From: Streptomyces aureus | GTDB lineage: Bacteria > Actinomycetota > Actinomycetes > Streptomycetales > Streptomycetaceae | Length of the DNA: 41,196 bases | Assembly (NCBI RefSeq): GCF_001418135.1 | Contig: NZ_LIPQ01000256.1 | Location: 1-41,196, forward strand | Direction: 5' to 3' | Part shown: one piece after another, positions 17,767-29,256 of the stretch | How the letters are laid out: each line of letters starts with the position of its first letter | Numbering within the stretch: the first letter of the stretch is position 1 | The notes under the pieces: generated by a model | What the model was told of the DNA's origin: nothing | Seen by the model: only the letters and a program-made list of their open reading frames with translations | Database searches by the model: none | Translations under genes and position numbers: made by a program

Positions 17767-17906
17767 ACGAACTCCTTTACGGATCCGGCACGTTGCGCGT
17801 CCTCGCAAGCGTGACCAGGCCATGATCGAGCTCACCGGGGCGGGTGTCTGTCCGCAGGAGCCCAGACCTCGCGCCACCCGTTTGTGCATCTGCCCAGAAC
17901 GCACAC

Positions 17907-17939
17907 CGCCCCCGCCGAATCCGTGGTTCGGCGAGGGCG
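17907..17939 (-). terminator. Terminator of the gap gene
   Basis: 13-bp stem with one mismatch (17907-17919 with 17927-17939), 37 nt beyond the gap stop codon, ahead of the co-directional hydrolase gene. Confidence 0.65.
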
Positions 17940-17975
17940 ACGTGCGAGGGCGGAGCTCGGTGCCGGCGTCCGGGG

Positions 17976-18971
17976 TCAGCGGGCCAGCAGCTGGAGCGTG
18001 TCGATCACGCGGTTCGAGAAGCCCCACTCGTTGTCGTACCAGGCGACGACCTTGATGTGACGGCCCTCGACACGGGTGAGCTCCGAGTCGAAGATCGACG
18101 AGGCCGGGTTGCCCGTGATGTCGGAGGAGACCAGCGCGTCCTCCGAGTACTCCAGGACACCGGCGAGCGGACCGGCCGCCGCGGTGCGGTACGCCTCGAG
18201 GACGTCCTCACGGGTCACGTCGCGGGCGACGGTCGTGTTGAGCTCGACGATCGAGCCGACCGGGACCGGAACGCGGATCGAGTCGCCCGACAGCTTGCCG
18301 TCCAGGTTCGGCAGCACGTGGCCGATCGCCTTGGCGGCACCCGTCGAGGTCGGAACGATGTTCACGCCGGCGGCACGGGCACGACGCGGGTCGCGGTGCG
18401 GGCCGTCCTGCAGGTTCTGCTCCTGCGTGTAGGCGTGGACCGTCGTCATGAAGCCGTGCTCGATGCCGGCCAGGTCGTCCAGGACCTTGGCGAGCGGCGC
18501 GAGCGCGTTCGTGGTGCACGAGGCGTTCGAGACGATCGTGTGCAGGTCCGCGTCGTACGCGTCGGTGTTGACGCCGTACGCGAGGGTGACGTCGGCACCG
18601 TCGGCGGGCGCGCTGACGAGGACGCGCTTGGCACCGGCGTCGATGTGGGCGCGGGCGGCCTTGGCGTTGGTGAACCGGCCGGTCGCCTCAAGGACGATCT
18701 CGACGCCGAGCTCGGCCCAGGGAAGCTGCGCCGGCTCGCGCTCGGCGAGGACCTTGATGCGGCGGCCGTCGACGACGAGGGTGTCGCCGTCGACGCTCAC
18801 GGGACGGCCGAGGCGGCCCGAGGTCGAGTCGAAGGCGAGCAGTCGCGCGAGGGCCTTCGGCTCCGTCAGGTCGTTGACGGCCACGACCTCGAGGTCGGTG
18901 TCGCGCTCGAGCAGCGCGCGGAGCACGTTGCGTCCGATGCGGCCGAATCCGTTGATGGCGATGCGAGTCAT
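17976..18971 (-). CDS. gap: Glyceraldehyde-3-phosphate dehydrogenase (type I)
   Basis: 331 residues, full length. Catalyses NAD(P)-dependent oxidative phosphorylation of glyceraldehyde-3-phosphate in glycolysis. The Rossmann motif INGFGRIGRNVLRALL is at residues 5-20; catalytic Cys152 sits in SNASCTTNALAP; the C-terminal WYDNEWGFSNR is diagnostic. The ATG at 18971 follows AAGGGA. Streptomyces carry more than one gap gene; isolation from pgk and tpi suggests this is a secondary paralogue (inference). A GlxA-type regulator lies 113 nt upstream in the same direction. Confidence 0.95.
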   Translation of the reverse strand: MTRIAINGFGRIGRNVLRALLERDTDLEVVAVNDLTEPKALARLLAFDSTSGRLGRPVSVDGDTLVVDGRRIKVLAEREPAQLPWAELGVEIVLEATGRFTNAKAARAHIDAGAKRVLVSAPADGADVTLAYGVNTDAYDADLHTIVSNASCTTNALAPLAKVLDDLAGIEHGFMTTVHAYTQEQNLQDGPHRDPRRARAAGVNIVPTSTGAAKAIGHVLPNLDGKLSGDSIRVPVPVGSIVELNTTVARDVTREDVLEAYRTAAAGPLAGVLEYSEDALVSSDITGNPASSIFDSELTRVEGRHIKVVAWYDNEWGFSNRVIDTLQLLAR

Positions 18972-19084
18972 GAATGGTGTCCCTTCAACTTCTGCGTCGC
19001 CACCAGGTTCGCCCGGCGGGAACGGTCCTGACAGAGGCGTGATCGCCACGGTCCGCAAGGATCGCGCCAAGACCGGCGAGGGGT

Positions 19085-20044
19085 CTACTCGCCCTTGGTG
19101 AAGGTGCGCCGGTACTCGCTCGGCGTGGTGCCGAGGATGCGCTGGAAGTGCAGTCGCAGATTCGCTCCGGTGCCGAGGCCGACATCGGCGGCGATCTGCT
19201 CGACGCTCCGCTCCGAGCGCTCCAGGAGTTCCCGCGCGAGGTCGACGCGGGCGCGCATCACCCACTGCATGGGCGTGTACCCGGTGTCCTCGACGAAGCG
19301 GCGGGAGAAGGTGCGCGCCGAGACCGCCGCGTGGTGGGCGAGGACGTCCAGGGTGAGCGGCTCTCCGAGCCGGTGCAGGGCCCATTCACGGGTGGCGGCG
19401 AACCGTTCGCCGAGCGGCTCGGGCAGGCTGCGCGGCACGTACTGCGCCTGGCCGCCGCTGCGGTAGGGGGCGGCGACCAGGCGTCGGGCGGCGTGGTTCG
19501 CGGCGGCCACGCCGAGGTCGCCGCGCAGGATGTGCAGGCACAGGTCGATGCCGGAGGCGGCGCCGGCGGAGGTGAGCACGCTCCCCTCGTCGACGAAGAG
19601 GACGTTCTCGTCGACGTGGACGAGGGGGCGCTTCGCCGCGAGGGCCTGGGTGTAGTGCCAGTGGGTGGTGGCCCGCTTGCCGTCGAGCAGGCCGGTCGCG
19701 GCGAGCGCGAAGGCGCCCGTGGAGATGGCGGCGAGGCGGGCGCCCCGGTCGTGGGCCGCGATCAGCGCGTCGACCACACCGCGCGGCGGGTCCTCGCGGT
19801 CGGGGAAGCGGTAGCCGGGGACGAAGACGATGTCGGCCCAGGCGAGCGCGTCGAGACCGTGGGCGACGGCGTACGAGAGGCCGTCGCCCCCGGCGACCAG
19901 ACCGGGTTCCGCGCCGCACACCCTCACCTCGTACGGCATGCTCGCGCGGGTCGTGAAGACCTGCGCGGGGATGCCGACGTCGAGCGGCTTCGCCCCTTCG
20001 AGCACGAGGACGGCGACGCGATGGAGGCGGGGAGTGTGCGGCAC
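19085..20044 (-). CDS. GlxA-family regulator (DJ-1/PfpI domain plus AraC HTH)
   Basis: 319 residues. The N-terminal DJ-1/PfpI-like domain (~8-185: VAVLVLEGAKPLDVGIPAQVF ... ISTGAFALAATGLLDGKRATTHW) keeps the fold but has Ser-Thr-Gly in place of the nucleophilic Cys, so it is probably a sensor and not an enzyme. The C-terminal AraC double HTH (~215-315) includes SARTFSRRFVEDTGYTPMQWV and LHFQRILGTTPSEYRR. The GTG at 20044 has no clear Shine-Dalgarno; TAGGCT 7 nt upstream suggests a leaderless transcript. It could regulate the downstream gap gene, but the family often controls unlinked genes. Confidence 0.88.
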   Translation of the reverse strand: MPHTPRLHRVAVLVLEGAKPLDVGIPAQVFTTRASMPYEVRVCGAEPGLVAGGDGLSYAVAHGLDALAWADIVFVPGYRFPDREDPPRGVVDALIAAHDRGARLAAISTGAFALAATGLLDGKRATTHWHYTQALAAKRPLVHVDENVLFVDEGSVLTSAGAASGIDLCLHILRGDLGVAAANHAARRLVAAPYRSGGQAQYVPRSLPEPLGERFAATREWALHRLGEPLTLDVLAHHAAVSARTFSRRFVEDTGYTPMQWVMRARVDLARELLERSERSVEQIAADVGLGTGANLRLHFQRILGTTPSEYRRTFTKGE

Positions 20045-20098
20045 GGGTACCAGCCTAGGCGGGCGGCCCGCGTCGCCCGCAGACGGCTCCGCAGGTCA

Positions 20099-20164
20099 GC
20101 GCGTCACCGACCGGACGCGGTCGGCGGGTCGGCGCGTCACCGACCGGACGCGGTCAGCGGGTCG
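20099..20164. repeat. 33-bp tandem repeat, two copies, with a partial third in the GH16 stop region
   Basis: Two adjacent 33-bp units (20099-20131 and 20132-20164) differ at one position. The first 11 bases recur at 20182, covering the last codons of the GH16 gene. Each unit holds a small dyad, GACCG-gacg-CGGTC, so tandem hairpins could form between the GlxA start and the GH16 end. Confidence 0.85.
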
Positions 20165-20178
20165 GCGGGCCTGCGAGG

Positions 20179-21480
20179 TCAGCGCGTCACCGTCCACTTC
20201 TGGTTCGCGCCGCCGCCGCACGACCAGATCTGCAGCCTGGTGCCGTTGGCGGAGCTGTTGCCGGTGGCGTCCAGGCACTTGCCGGATCCGAGGTTGACGA
20301 TGTCGCGGGCGGCGTTGGCGGTCCACTGCTGGGCGCCGGTGCCGTTGCAGTCCCACAGCTGGACGGGGGTGCCGTCGGCCGTGCCGGCGGAGGTGACGTC
20401 GAGGCACTTGCCGAGCGCCCGAATCGTACCGTCGGCCCCCACGGTCCACTGCTGGGCGCCGGTGCCGTTGCAGTCGTAGAGCTGCACGGGGGTGCCGTTG
20501 GCGCTGTTCGCCGCGGCGACGTCGACGCACTTGCCGCCGATACCGGTGATCGGCCCGCCGGTCGTCGGGCCGTCGGCGGTGGTGACGCGGACGTGGTCGA
20601 CGACGAGCTGCTGAGGGAAGGCGGTCGAGCCGTCCGGGTCGCCGGGCCAGTAGCCGCCGACCGCGAGGTTGAGGATGAGGAAGAACGGCTTGTCGAAGAC
20701 CCAGGCGCGGCCGCCGAGGTCGGCGGGCGTACGGGTCTGGTAGACGGTTCCGTCCACGGACCAGGTGATCTTCCCGGGAGACCAGTCGACGGCGAAGGTG
20801 TGGAAGGCGTCGGCGAAGGCCTGGCCACCGGGCAGGGTGTAGCCGGCGCCGATGCCGCCGGAGCCGGAGTAGCCGGGGCCGTGCAGGGTGCCGTGCACGG
20901 TGGACGGCTCGAATCCGACGTTCTCCATGATGTCGATCTCGCCGGAGGCGGGCCAGCCGACCTGGCCGAGGTCGTTGCCGAGCATCCAGAACGCGGGCCA
21001 CATGCCCTGGCCGCGCGGCACCTTCATCCGGGCCTCGACGTGGCCGTACTGCGCGGTGAACTTTCCGGCGGTGTTGAGCCGTGCCGAGGTGTACTCGCAC
21101 CGGCCGTACCAGCACTGGTAGTTGCCGGGGTTCTCCTTGCGGGCGGTGATCACGAGGTGGCCCTGGCCGTCGAGGGCGGCGTTGCGGTTTCCGGCCGTGT
21201 AGTACTGGCGCTCGTGGTTGTTGACGTTGTCGCCGGTCTCGATCTGCCACCGCGAGCCGTCCACGGGCAGCCCCGCGGCGCCGTCGAAGGTGTCGGAGAA
21301 GGTGACGGCGGCTGCCCCGGCCGCCGGCTGGAGGGCGGCGGTCCGGAGGGCGGTGGTCGCTTCGGCGGGGCCGGTGGGCTGGGCGAGGCCGGTGGGACCG
21401 AGCGCCGCGGTGGCCAGGGCCAGGGCGAGTGCTGTCGCGGCGGTGAACAGCGGCCGCCGTGCTGAGCGGGCGGAGGGCAT
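20179..21480 (-). CDS. Secreted GH16 endo-beta-1,3-glucanase with ricin-type CBM13
   Basis: 433 residues. Signal peptide ~1-45; the GH16 beta-jelly-roll spans ~50-305 with the diagnostic GEIDIMEN: nucleophile Glu181, Asp183, acid/base Glu186. WPAFWMLGN and the extra Met of EIDIME fit laminarinase-type (GH16_3) enzymes that cut beta-1,3-glucan. A ricin-B trefoil fills ~312-433 with three CLD...QxW repeats and ends in a block nearly identical to the GH30 enzyme's. The ATG at 21480 follows a GGAAGTGAG stretch; its promoter lies 83 nt upstream. It would attack the main fungal wall beta-glucan, complementing the GH87/GH30 locus 8 kb away. Confidence 0.92.
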   Translation of the reverse strand: MPSARSARRPLFTAATALALALATAALGPTGLAQPTGPAEATTALRTAALQPAAGAAAVTFSDTFDGAAGLPVDGSRWQIETGDNVNNHERQYYTAGNRNAALDGQGHLVITARKENPGNYQCWYGRCEYTSARLNTAGKFTAQYGHVEARMKVPRGQGMWPAFWMLGNDLGQVGWPASGEIDIMENVGFEPSTVHGTLHGPGYSGSGGIGAGYTLPGGQAFADAFHTFAVDWSPGKITWSVDGTVYQTRTPADLGGRAWVFDKPFFLILNLAVGGYWPGDPDGSTAFPQQLVVDHVRVTTADGPTTGGPITGIGGKCVDVAAANSANGTPVQLYDCNGTGAQQWTVGADGTIRALGKCLDVTSAGTADGTPVQLWDCNGTGAQQWTANAARDIVNLGSGKCLDATGNSSANGTRLQIWSCGGGANQKWTVTR

Positions 21481-21562
21481 GACTCTCACTTCCGTCGGGT
21501 GTGGGGGAAAGGCAGGCTGTCGCCATGCCCATGACATGACGAGAGCCTTGGGCGCCTCCATG

Positions 21563-21591
21563 ATTTAAGAAGTGAAGTAAGGGGGCGTCAA
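21563..21591 (-). promoter_or_regulatory. GH16 promoter
   Basis: On the minus strand TTGACG (21586-21591), 17-nt spacer, TTAAAT (21563-21568). Predicted transcript start near 21556, leader about 75 nt. The spacer carries ACTTCACTTCTTAAA, partly like ACTTCATGACTTGATAAA at the GH30 promoter. Confidence 0.6.
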
Positions 21592-21618
21592 GAGGTGCGG
21601 ACTCCCCGCGTGTTCCGG

Positions 21619-22842
21619 TCAGTTGGGGTTGCCGGCGTGGGTGAGGGTCTCCCAGGCGACGAAGAGGTTGTTCGTGCCCGCCGGGCGCCGGGACTCGGTG
21701 AGGTTCTGGGTGTTCGTCATCCCGTACCCCATGCGGTGGTGGAGCGCGTTGAAGCCCACCTCGGTGACCGGCCCGAGGTGGTCCTTGAGCGTGCCGCCGC
21801 AGAGCCAGCCCGGGACCGCCGCGCCGAGCTCGTACTTGGCCTGGAGGCCGAGCGCGTGCCGAAGCCGGTCGGCGACCTCGGGATAGAGGTCCTGGCCCTG
21901 GATCCGGCTCGTCTCGGCGATGTGCGAGATGGCGGACAGGCCGTAGCCGGTGTGGGTGAGGTCGCGGCAGGTCTCCTGGGTGAGGCCGTCGACGAAGGTC
22001 GTCTGCCCCTGCCAGTACCGGACGATCTCGTCGCGCGTGTCGAGGCCGCTGCCCGGCGCCGCCTTCGGCAGGGCGCCGTCGCTCGCGAGGTAGATGTACG
22101 CGGGGACGCGGCCGCGGAACTTCGTGACGGCCTTGTCGTACGCGGCGCGGTCCTCAAGGAAGACGGCGATGCCGATGGCCGCCTCGGTCATGCTGAGCTC
22201 CCAGTTGCCGTTGGAGTGGGAGCCGTTGGCGACCTCGGGGAGGTAGACGTTGCGCAGCATGGTCTTGAACCGGTCGACGCGGGCCTGGGGCCAGCCGGTG
22301 TAGGTGTAGCGGATGATCTCGGCTGCGCGCGGCCAGGCGGATCCGGCCCAGCCCGTCTGCAGGGGCGCGTTCGAGTTGGTGTGGTCGGTGATCACCCCGG
22401 ACCAGGCGTCCATGATCTCGATGGCCTTCTGGGCGTACCGGCTGTCCCGCGTGACGTACCAGGCGAGGGAGAGCGTGTACGCGGCGATGGCGTCCTCACG
22501 CTCGTCGGTGCAGCCGTTGTTCGGGTTGGAGTACGAGCCGCACTCGACGACGGAGCGGGGTTTCGGGACCCGGGACAGCGAGGCGTACTTGCTCGCCGCC
22601 ATCTGGTCGTAGGCGGCCTTCCAGGGCTGCGCGCCGGCGTTGACCCGCTCGCGGGTGAAGTCGAGTTGGCCGCGGGAGACCAGGACGCCGGGGTGCGTGA
22701 ACGTGGTGGGGGCCGCTTCGGCGCGGCCTCCCCCGGGTCCCGTGACGAAGGCGCCGAGGAGAGCGGCGGCCAGCAGGGGGACGGTGAGCAGCACCCTCCT
22801 TCCCTTGCGCCTCGCATGGGAAGCATCGCGCCGTATGACCAT
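21619..22842 (-). CDS. Secreted alginate-lyase-superfamily polysaccharide lyase
   Basis: 407 residues with a signal peptide (1-43, cut after AEA). The mature part reads as an (alpha/alpha) toroid of the Alginate_lyase (PF05426) type, the fold of PL5 and PL38: HPGVLVSRGQLDFTRERV, ERCDAIAAYTLSLAWYVT-like helices, HSNGNWELSMTEAAIGIAVF and TGYGLSAISHIAETSRIQG. The classic alginate lyase NNH motif is absent, so substrate may be another uronan such as glucuronan. The ATG at 22842 follows AAGGGG, and it has its own promoter. It ends 138 nt upstream of the co-directional GH16 gene; joint use on cell-wall polysaccharides is inference. Confidence 0.78.
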   Translation of the reverse strand: MVIRRDASHARRKGRRVLLTVPLLAAALLGAFVTGPGGGRAEAAPTTFTHPGVLVSRGQLDFTRERVNAGAQPWKAAYDQMAASKYASLSRVPKPRSVVECGSYSNPNNGCTDEREDAIAAYTLSLAWYVTRDSRYAQKAIEIMDAWSGVITDHTNSNAPLQTGWAGSAWPRAAEIIRYTYTGWPQARVDRFKTMLRNVYLPEVANGSHSNGNWELSMTEAAIGIAVFLEDRAAYDKAVTKFRGRVPAYIYLASDGALPKAAPGSGLDTRDEIVRYWQGQTTFVDGLTQETCRDLTHTGYGLSAISHIAETSRIQGQDLYPEVADRLRHALGLQAKYELGAAVPGWLCGGTLKDHLGPVTEVGFNALHHRMGYGMTNTQNLTESRRPAGTNNLFVAWETLTHAGNPN

Positions 22843-22893
22843 GGGGTTGCCCCTTCTTCAGATATGTGAACCAGCGGTGGCTTTCGAGGGTGG

Positions 22894-22922
22894 AACCTAA
22901 AGGTCTGAACCAAAGGCGTCAA
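22894..22922 (-). promoter_or_regulatory. Promoter of the lyase gene
   Basis: On the minus strand TTGACG (22917-22922), 17-nt spacer, TAGGTT (22894-22899); transcript start expected near 22887. Two GGTTC direct repeats 14 nt apart overlap spacer and -10 and could be a regulator site. Confidence 0.6.
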
Positions 22923-23124
22923 GGTTGCGAGATAAGTGAGCACTGCATGCTTTCGCCGGTTCGAACGACCAGATGAGCGGATCACCAACCCTGCCGTGGT
23001 CACATACATGAACACTCAACGATCGGTCACGCCTGGCCCCACCTGACGGACGTGTCCGGTGGGCGGGCCGCCACGCCGTACGATTCCCCTCGTTGTCACT
23101 TACCTCGTCCGAAGGAGATATCCC

Positions 23125-23625
23125 ATGGCCCAGGTCACGCTGAAGGGCAGCCCCGTACAGGTCAACGGCACCCTGCCGACCCCGGGAAGCCAGGCTCCTG
23201 ACTTCACGCTCGTCGCCGAGGGCCTGGCGGACAAGTCGCTGAAGGACTACGCCGGTCAGCGCAAGGTCCTCAACATCTTCCCGAGCGTCGACACCCCGAC
23301 CTGCGCGTCCTCGGTCCGCGCGTTCAACGAGAAGGTCGGCGCACTGGAGAACACGGTGGTGCTCTGCATCTCCGCCGACCTCCCCTTCGCACAGGCCCGC
23401 TTCTGCGGCGCCGAGGGTCTCGAGAACGTCAAGAACCTCTCGACGCTCCGCGGCCGTGAGTTCCACACCAACTACGGCGTGGAGATCGCGGACGGCCCGC
23501 TGGCCGGTTTGACCGCCCGCGCGGTCGTCGTCCTCGACGAGAACGACACCGTGCTGCACGCGCAGCTCGTCGGCGAGATCGCCGAGGAGCCCAGCTACGA
23601 GGACGCGCTCGCCGCCCTCAAGTAG
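23125..23625 (+). CDS. tpx: Thiol peroxidase Tpx (atypical 2-Cys peroxiredoxin)
   Basis: 166 residues. Reduces hydrogen peroxide and organic hydroperoxides in the cytoplasm using thioredoxin. Peroxidatic Cys60 lies in the diagnostic [15 protein letters not shown]; resolving Cys94 in [12 protein letters not shown]. The ATG at 23125 follows a strong GAAGGAG. Convergent with a Fur-type regulator and near katG, it forms part of a peroxide-defence group. Confidence 0.96.
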   Translation: MAQVTLKGSPVQVNGTLPTPGSQAPDFTLVAEGLADKSLKDYAGQRKVLNIFPSVDTPTCASSVRAFNEKVGALENTVVLCISADLPFAQARFCGAEGLENVKNLSTLRGREFHTNYGVEIADGPLAGLTARAVVVLDENDTVLHAQLVGEIAEEPSYEDALAALK

Positions 23626-23655
23626 GAGCGCCGCCGCCTCTCGGCGACGCACGGG

Positions 23656-23684
23656 AGCCCCTCCACCGCCCTGGTGGAGGGGCT
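23656..23684. terminator. Bidirectional terminator between tpx and the Fur-family gene
   Basis: Perfect 12-bp stem (23656-23667 with 23673-23684, 5-nt loop) between two convergent stop codons. Confidence 0.85.
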
Positions 23685-23701
23685 TCCGCCGTTTCGGCGG
23701 G

Positions 23702-24112
23702 TCAGGCACAGGCGGGGCAGAGCCCGCGGTACGTCACGTCGGCCTTCGAGACGGTGAAGCCGAACCGCTCCTCGGGCGGGAGGACCGTCAGCGGGTCACC
23801 CGTCGGGTGGACGTCGCGGATGAGGCCGCAGTTCGAGCAGACCAGGTGCTGGTGCGCGTGGTGCGCGTTCGGGTCGTACCGCTTCGCCCGGCCGTCCGTG
23901 GAGAGCTCCACGACCTCGCCGATGGCCACCAGCTCACCCAGGGTGTTGTACACGGTCGCCCGCGCGATCTCCGGAAGGCGTGCCACGGCGCGCGCGTGCA
24001 CCTCGTCGGCCGTGAGGTGGACGTGCTCGCCGGCGAGGACCTCCGCGACGACACGCCGCTGGGATGTCATGCGCCAGCCACGCGCACGCAGGCGCTCCAG
24101 CAGGTCACTCAT
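23702..24112 (-). CDS. Fur-family peroxide regulator (CatR/FurA/PerR type)
   Basis: 136 residues. The N-terminal winged helix (~1-85; RMTSQRRVVAEVLAGEHVHLTADEVHARA, RATVYNTLGELV) binds DNA. The C-terminal domain has HHAHQHLVCSNCG and a terminal CPACA, two CxxC pairs for structural zinc, plus His residues for the regulatory metal. Such proteins repress catalase genes until peroxide oxidises them. The ATG at 24112 starts 171 nt from the divergent katG, with overlapping promoters between them, so it very likely controls katG and itself. Streptomyces furA is usually upstream of and co-directional with its catalase-peroxidase gene, so this divergent layout is notable. Confidence 0.92.
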   Translation of the reverse strand: MSDLLERLRARGWRMTSQRRVVAEVLAGEHVHLTADEVHARAVARLPEIARATVYNTLGELVAIGEVVELSTDGRAKRYDPNAHHAHQHLVCSNCGLIRDVHPTGDPLTVLPPEERFGFTVSKADVTYRGLCPACA

Positions 24113-24146
24113 TTCGGCTCACCCCTTCGGATGGTTGGCGTGGTTC

Positions 24147-24174
24147 TTGACTTGGACTCTGTCCATCGTAGGAT
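24147..24174 (+). promoter_or_regulatory. Candidate katG promoter
   Basis: TTGACT (24147-24152), 16-nt spacer, TAGGAT (24169-24174); transcript start near 24181, leader about 100 nt. Overlaps the divergent promoter of the Fur-family gene. Confidence 0.5.
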
Positions 24175-24193
24175 TAGTTCCGGCAATAGCCAA
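24165..24193 (-). promoter_or_regulatory. Candidate promoter of the Fur-family gene
   Basis: On the minus strand TTGGCT (24188-24193), 17-nt spacer, TACGAT (24165-24170). It faces and overlaps the katG promoter, so one operator in this AT-richer patch (24150-24190) would shut off both. Confidence 0.5.
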
Positions 24194-24250
24194 GGCACAC
24201 CACGGCTCCGGTCGGGCACCCGACACCCCGCTGGTGCCCGCCCCGGCTGA

Positions 24251-28097
<3,847 letters not shown>

Positions 28098-28116
28098 TCC
28101 GTCGCGACCGGGGTCG

Positions 28117-28650
28117 TCAGGCCTCGTACTCGGTGAGGTCGATCGAGTAGACCCGCAGGGGAACGCCGAAGGCCGGGTGGGTCGTCTCGCGCTCCTCGGT
28201 CATGCCGAGCTTGCCGATGACGTTCTCGGAGGCCTGGTTGCTGATGTGCGTGATGGCGACGACCCGGTCGAGCCCGCGGTCCTGGAGTGCGAACTCCAGG
28301 ACCGCGTGGGCGGCCTCGGAGGCGTATCCCTGGCCCCAGAACTGCCTGCCAAGCCGCCAGCCGATCTCCACGTCCGGCATCACCTCCGGGAGGAACTCCG
28401 GCAGGGACAGACCGGCGAAGCCGATCAGCTCGCCCGAGGCGATGAGCTCGACGGCGAAGATCCCGAAGCCCTCCTCGTCCCACTCCTCCTCGTACCGCTC
28501 GATGTCCTCGGCGGTCTGCTCCAGGTCCCGGACCGAGCCGTCCCCGATCCAGCGCATCACCTCGGGATCGGCGTTGATCTCGGCCAGCGGGACAAGGTCG
28601 TCGTCGCTCCAGGGCCGGAGGATGAGACGGGGGGTACGAATTTCGGTCAT
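28117..28650 (-). CDS. GNAT N-acetyltransferase (RimJ/RimL type)
   Basis: 177 residues; starts TEIRTPRLILRPWSDDDL, the usual opening of RimJ/L-like acetyltransferases, and has the acetyl-CoA loop region FWGQGYASEAAHAVLEFA with SNQASENVIGKLGM at the C-terminal motif B. It transfers acetyl groups to an unknown amine. The ATG at 28650 is preferred; an upstream frame extension of 13 codons lacks family similarity. It converges on the serine hydrolase gene with only 19 nt between stops. Confidence 0.9.
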   Translation of the reverse strand: MTEIRTPRLILRPWSDDDLVPLAEINADPEVMRWIGDGSVRDLEQTAEDIERYEEEWDEEGFGIFAVELIASGELIGFAGLSLPEFLPEVMPDVEIGWRLGRQFWGQGYASEAAHAVLEFALQDRGLDRVVAITHISNQASENVIGKLGMTEERETTHPAFGVPLRVYSIDLTEYEA

Positions 28651-28705
28651 GCCCCCATCCTGACGCACGGAACGAGCACTCCACGCCACCGGCCCTCCCT
28701 GTCGC

Positions 28706-29248
28706 TCAGCCCGGGAGCGGTGCCACCACGTGGCCGGTGACCGAGCAGACCCAGGCCGCTCCGCCAGGGGTACGGGTGGCGTGGGGGCCGGTGCGGTGGT
28801 CGGGGCAGAGCGGCCAGACCAGGAGTTCGCGGTCGGCGAGGTGGCACTGGACGCCCTCGGCCGCCGAGACGGCGATGTCGACCGGGTCGAGGCCCTCGAC
28901 GGGCTCGTGGCCGACGGAGACCCGGCCGATCCCGTCCCGGTCGTCGGACCACTCGGAGCGGACGGGTACGTCGAAGATCCGGCCCGTGTCCCGGCGCGCC
29001 CGGTCGAGCAGCGCGGTCACGACACGCTCGGCGTGGACCCGCCGGTGTTCGTCCACGAGGGGCGCGAAGTGGGGCGCGGGGACGGCACCGTTGTCGGTGA
29101 AGGCCGTCCGGAGGAACGCGCGTGCGCCCGGCGAGCCGAGGTCCTCCTCGAAGTCGCGGCCGAGAGCGTGGGAGAGCGCCTGGAGCCAGGCCCGGAACGC
29201 CGGGTCGTCGGGGTGGGCGAGGGCTGCTTCGAGGCGGGAGTGGTCCAT
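28706..29248 (-). CDS. Hypothetical protein, coupled to PLP dehydratase gene
   Basis: 180 residues with no signal peptide or membrane segment; I do not recognise a family. The N-terminal half is helical and charged (HPDDPAFRAWLQALSHALGRDFEEDLG); the C-terminal part has Cys/His residues (VQCHLADRELLVWPLCPDH and HATRTP...WVCSVTGHVV) that could bind metal. It starts 8 nt after the dehydratase stop, so the two are surely co-transcribed. Confidence 0.72.
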   Translation of the reverse strand: MDHSRLEAALAHPDDPAFRAWLQALSHALGRDFEEDLGSPGARAFLRTAFTDNGAVPAPHFAPLVDEHRRVHAERVVTALLDRARRDTGRIFDVPVRSEWSDDRDGIGRVSVGHEPVEGLDPVDIAVSAAEGVQCHLADRELLVWPLCPDHRTGPHATRTPGGAAWVCSVTGHVVAPLPG

Positions 29249-29256
29249 GTGCCGCG

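Noticed and set aside
16891..18971. Idea that hydrolase and gap genes form one operon
   Set aside because: A hairpin at 17907-17939 and a 209-nt gap with its own ribosome site for the hydrolase argue for separate units.
20099..20164. 33-bp repeats as a CRISPR array
   Set aside because: The units abut directly with no unique spacers, and there are no cas genes.
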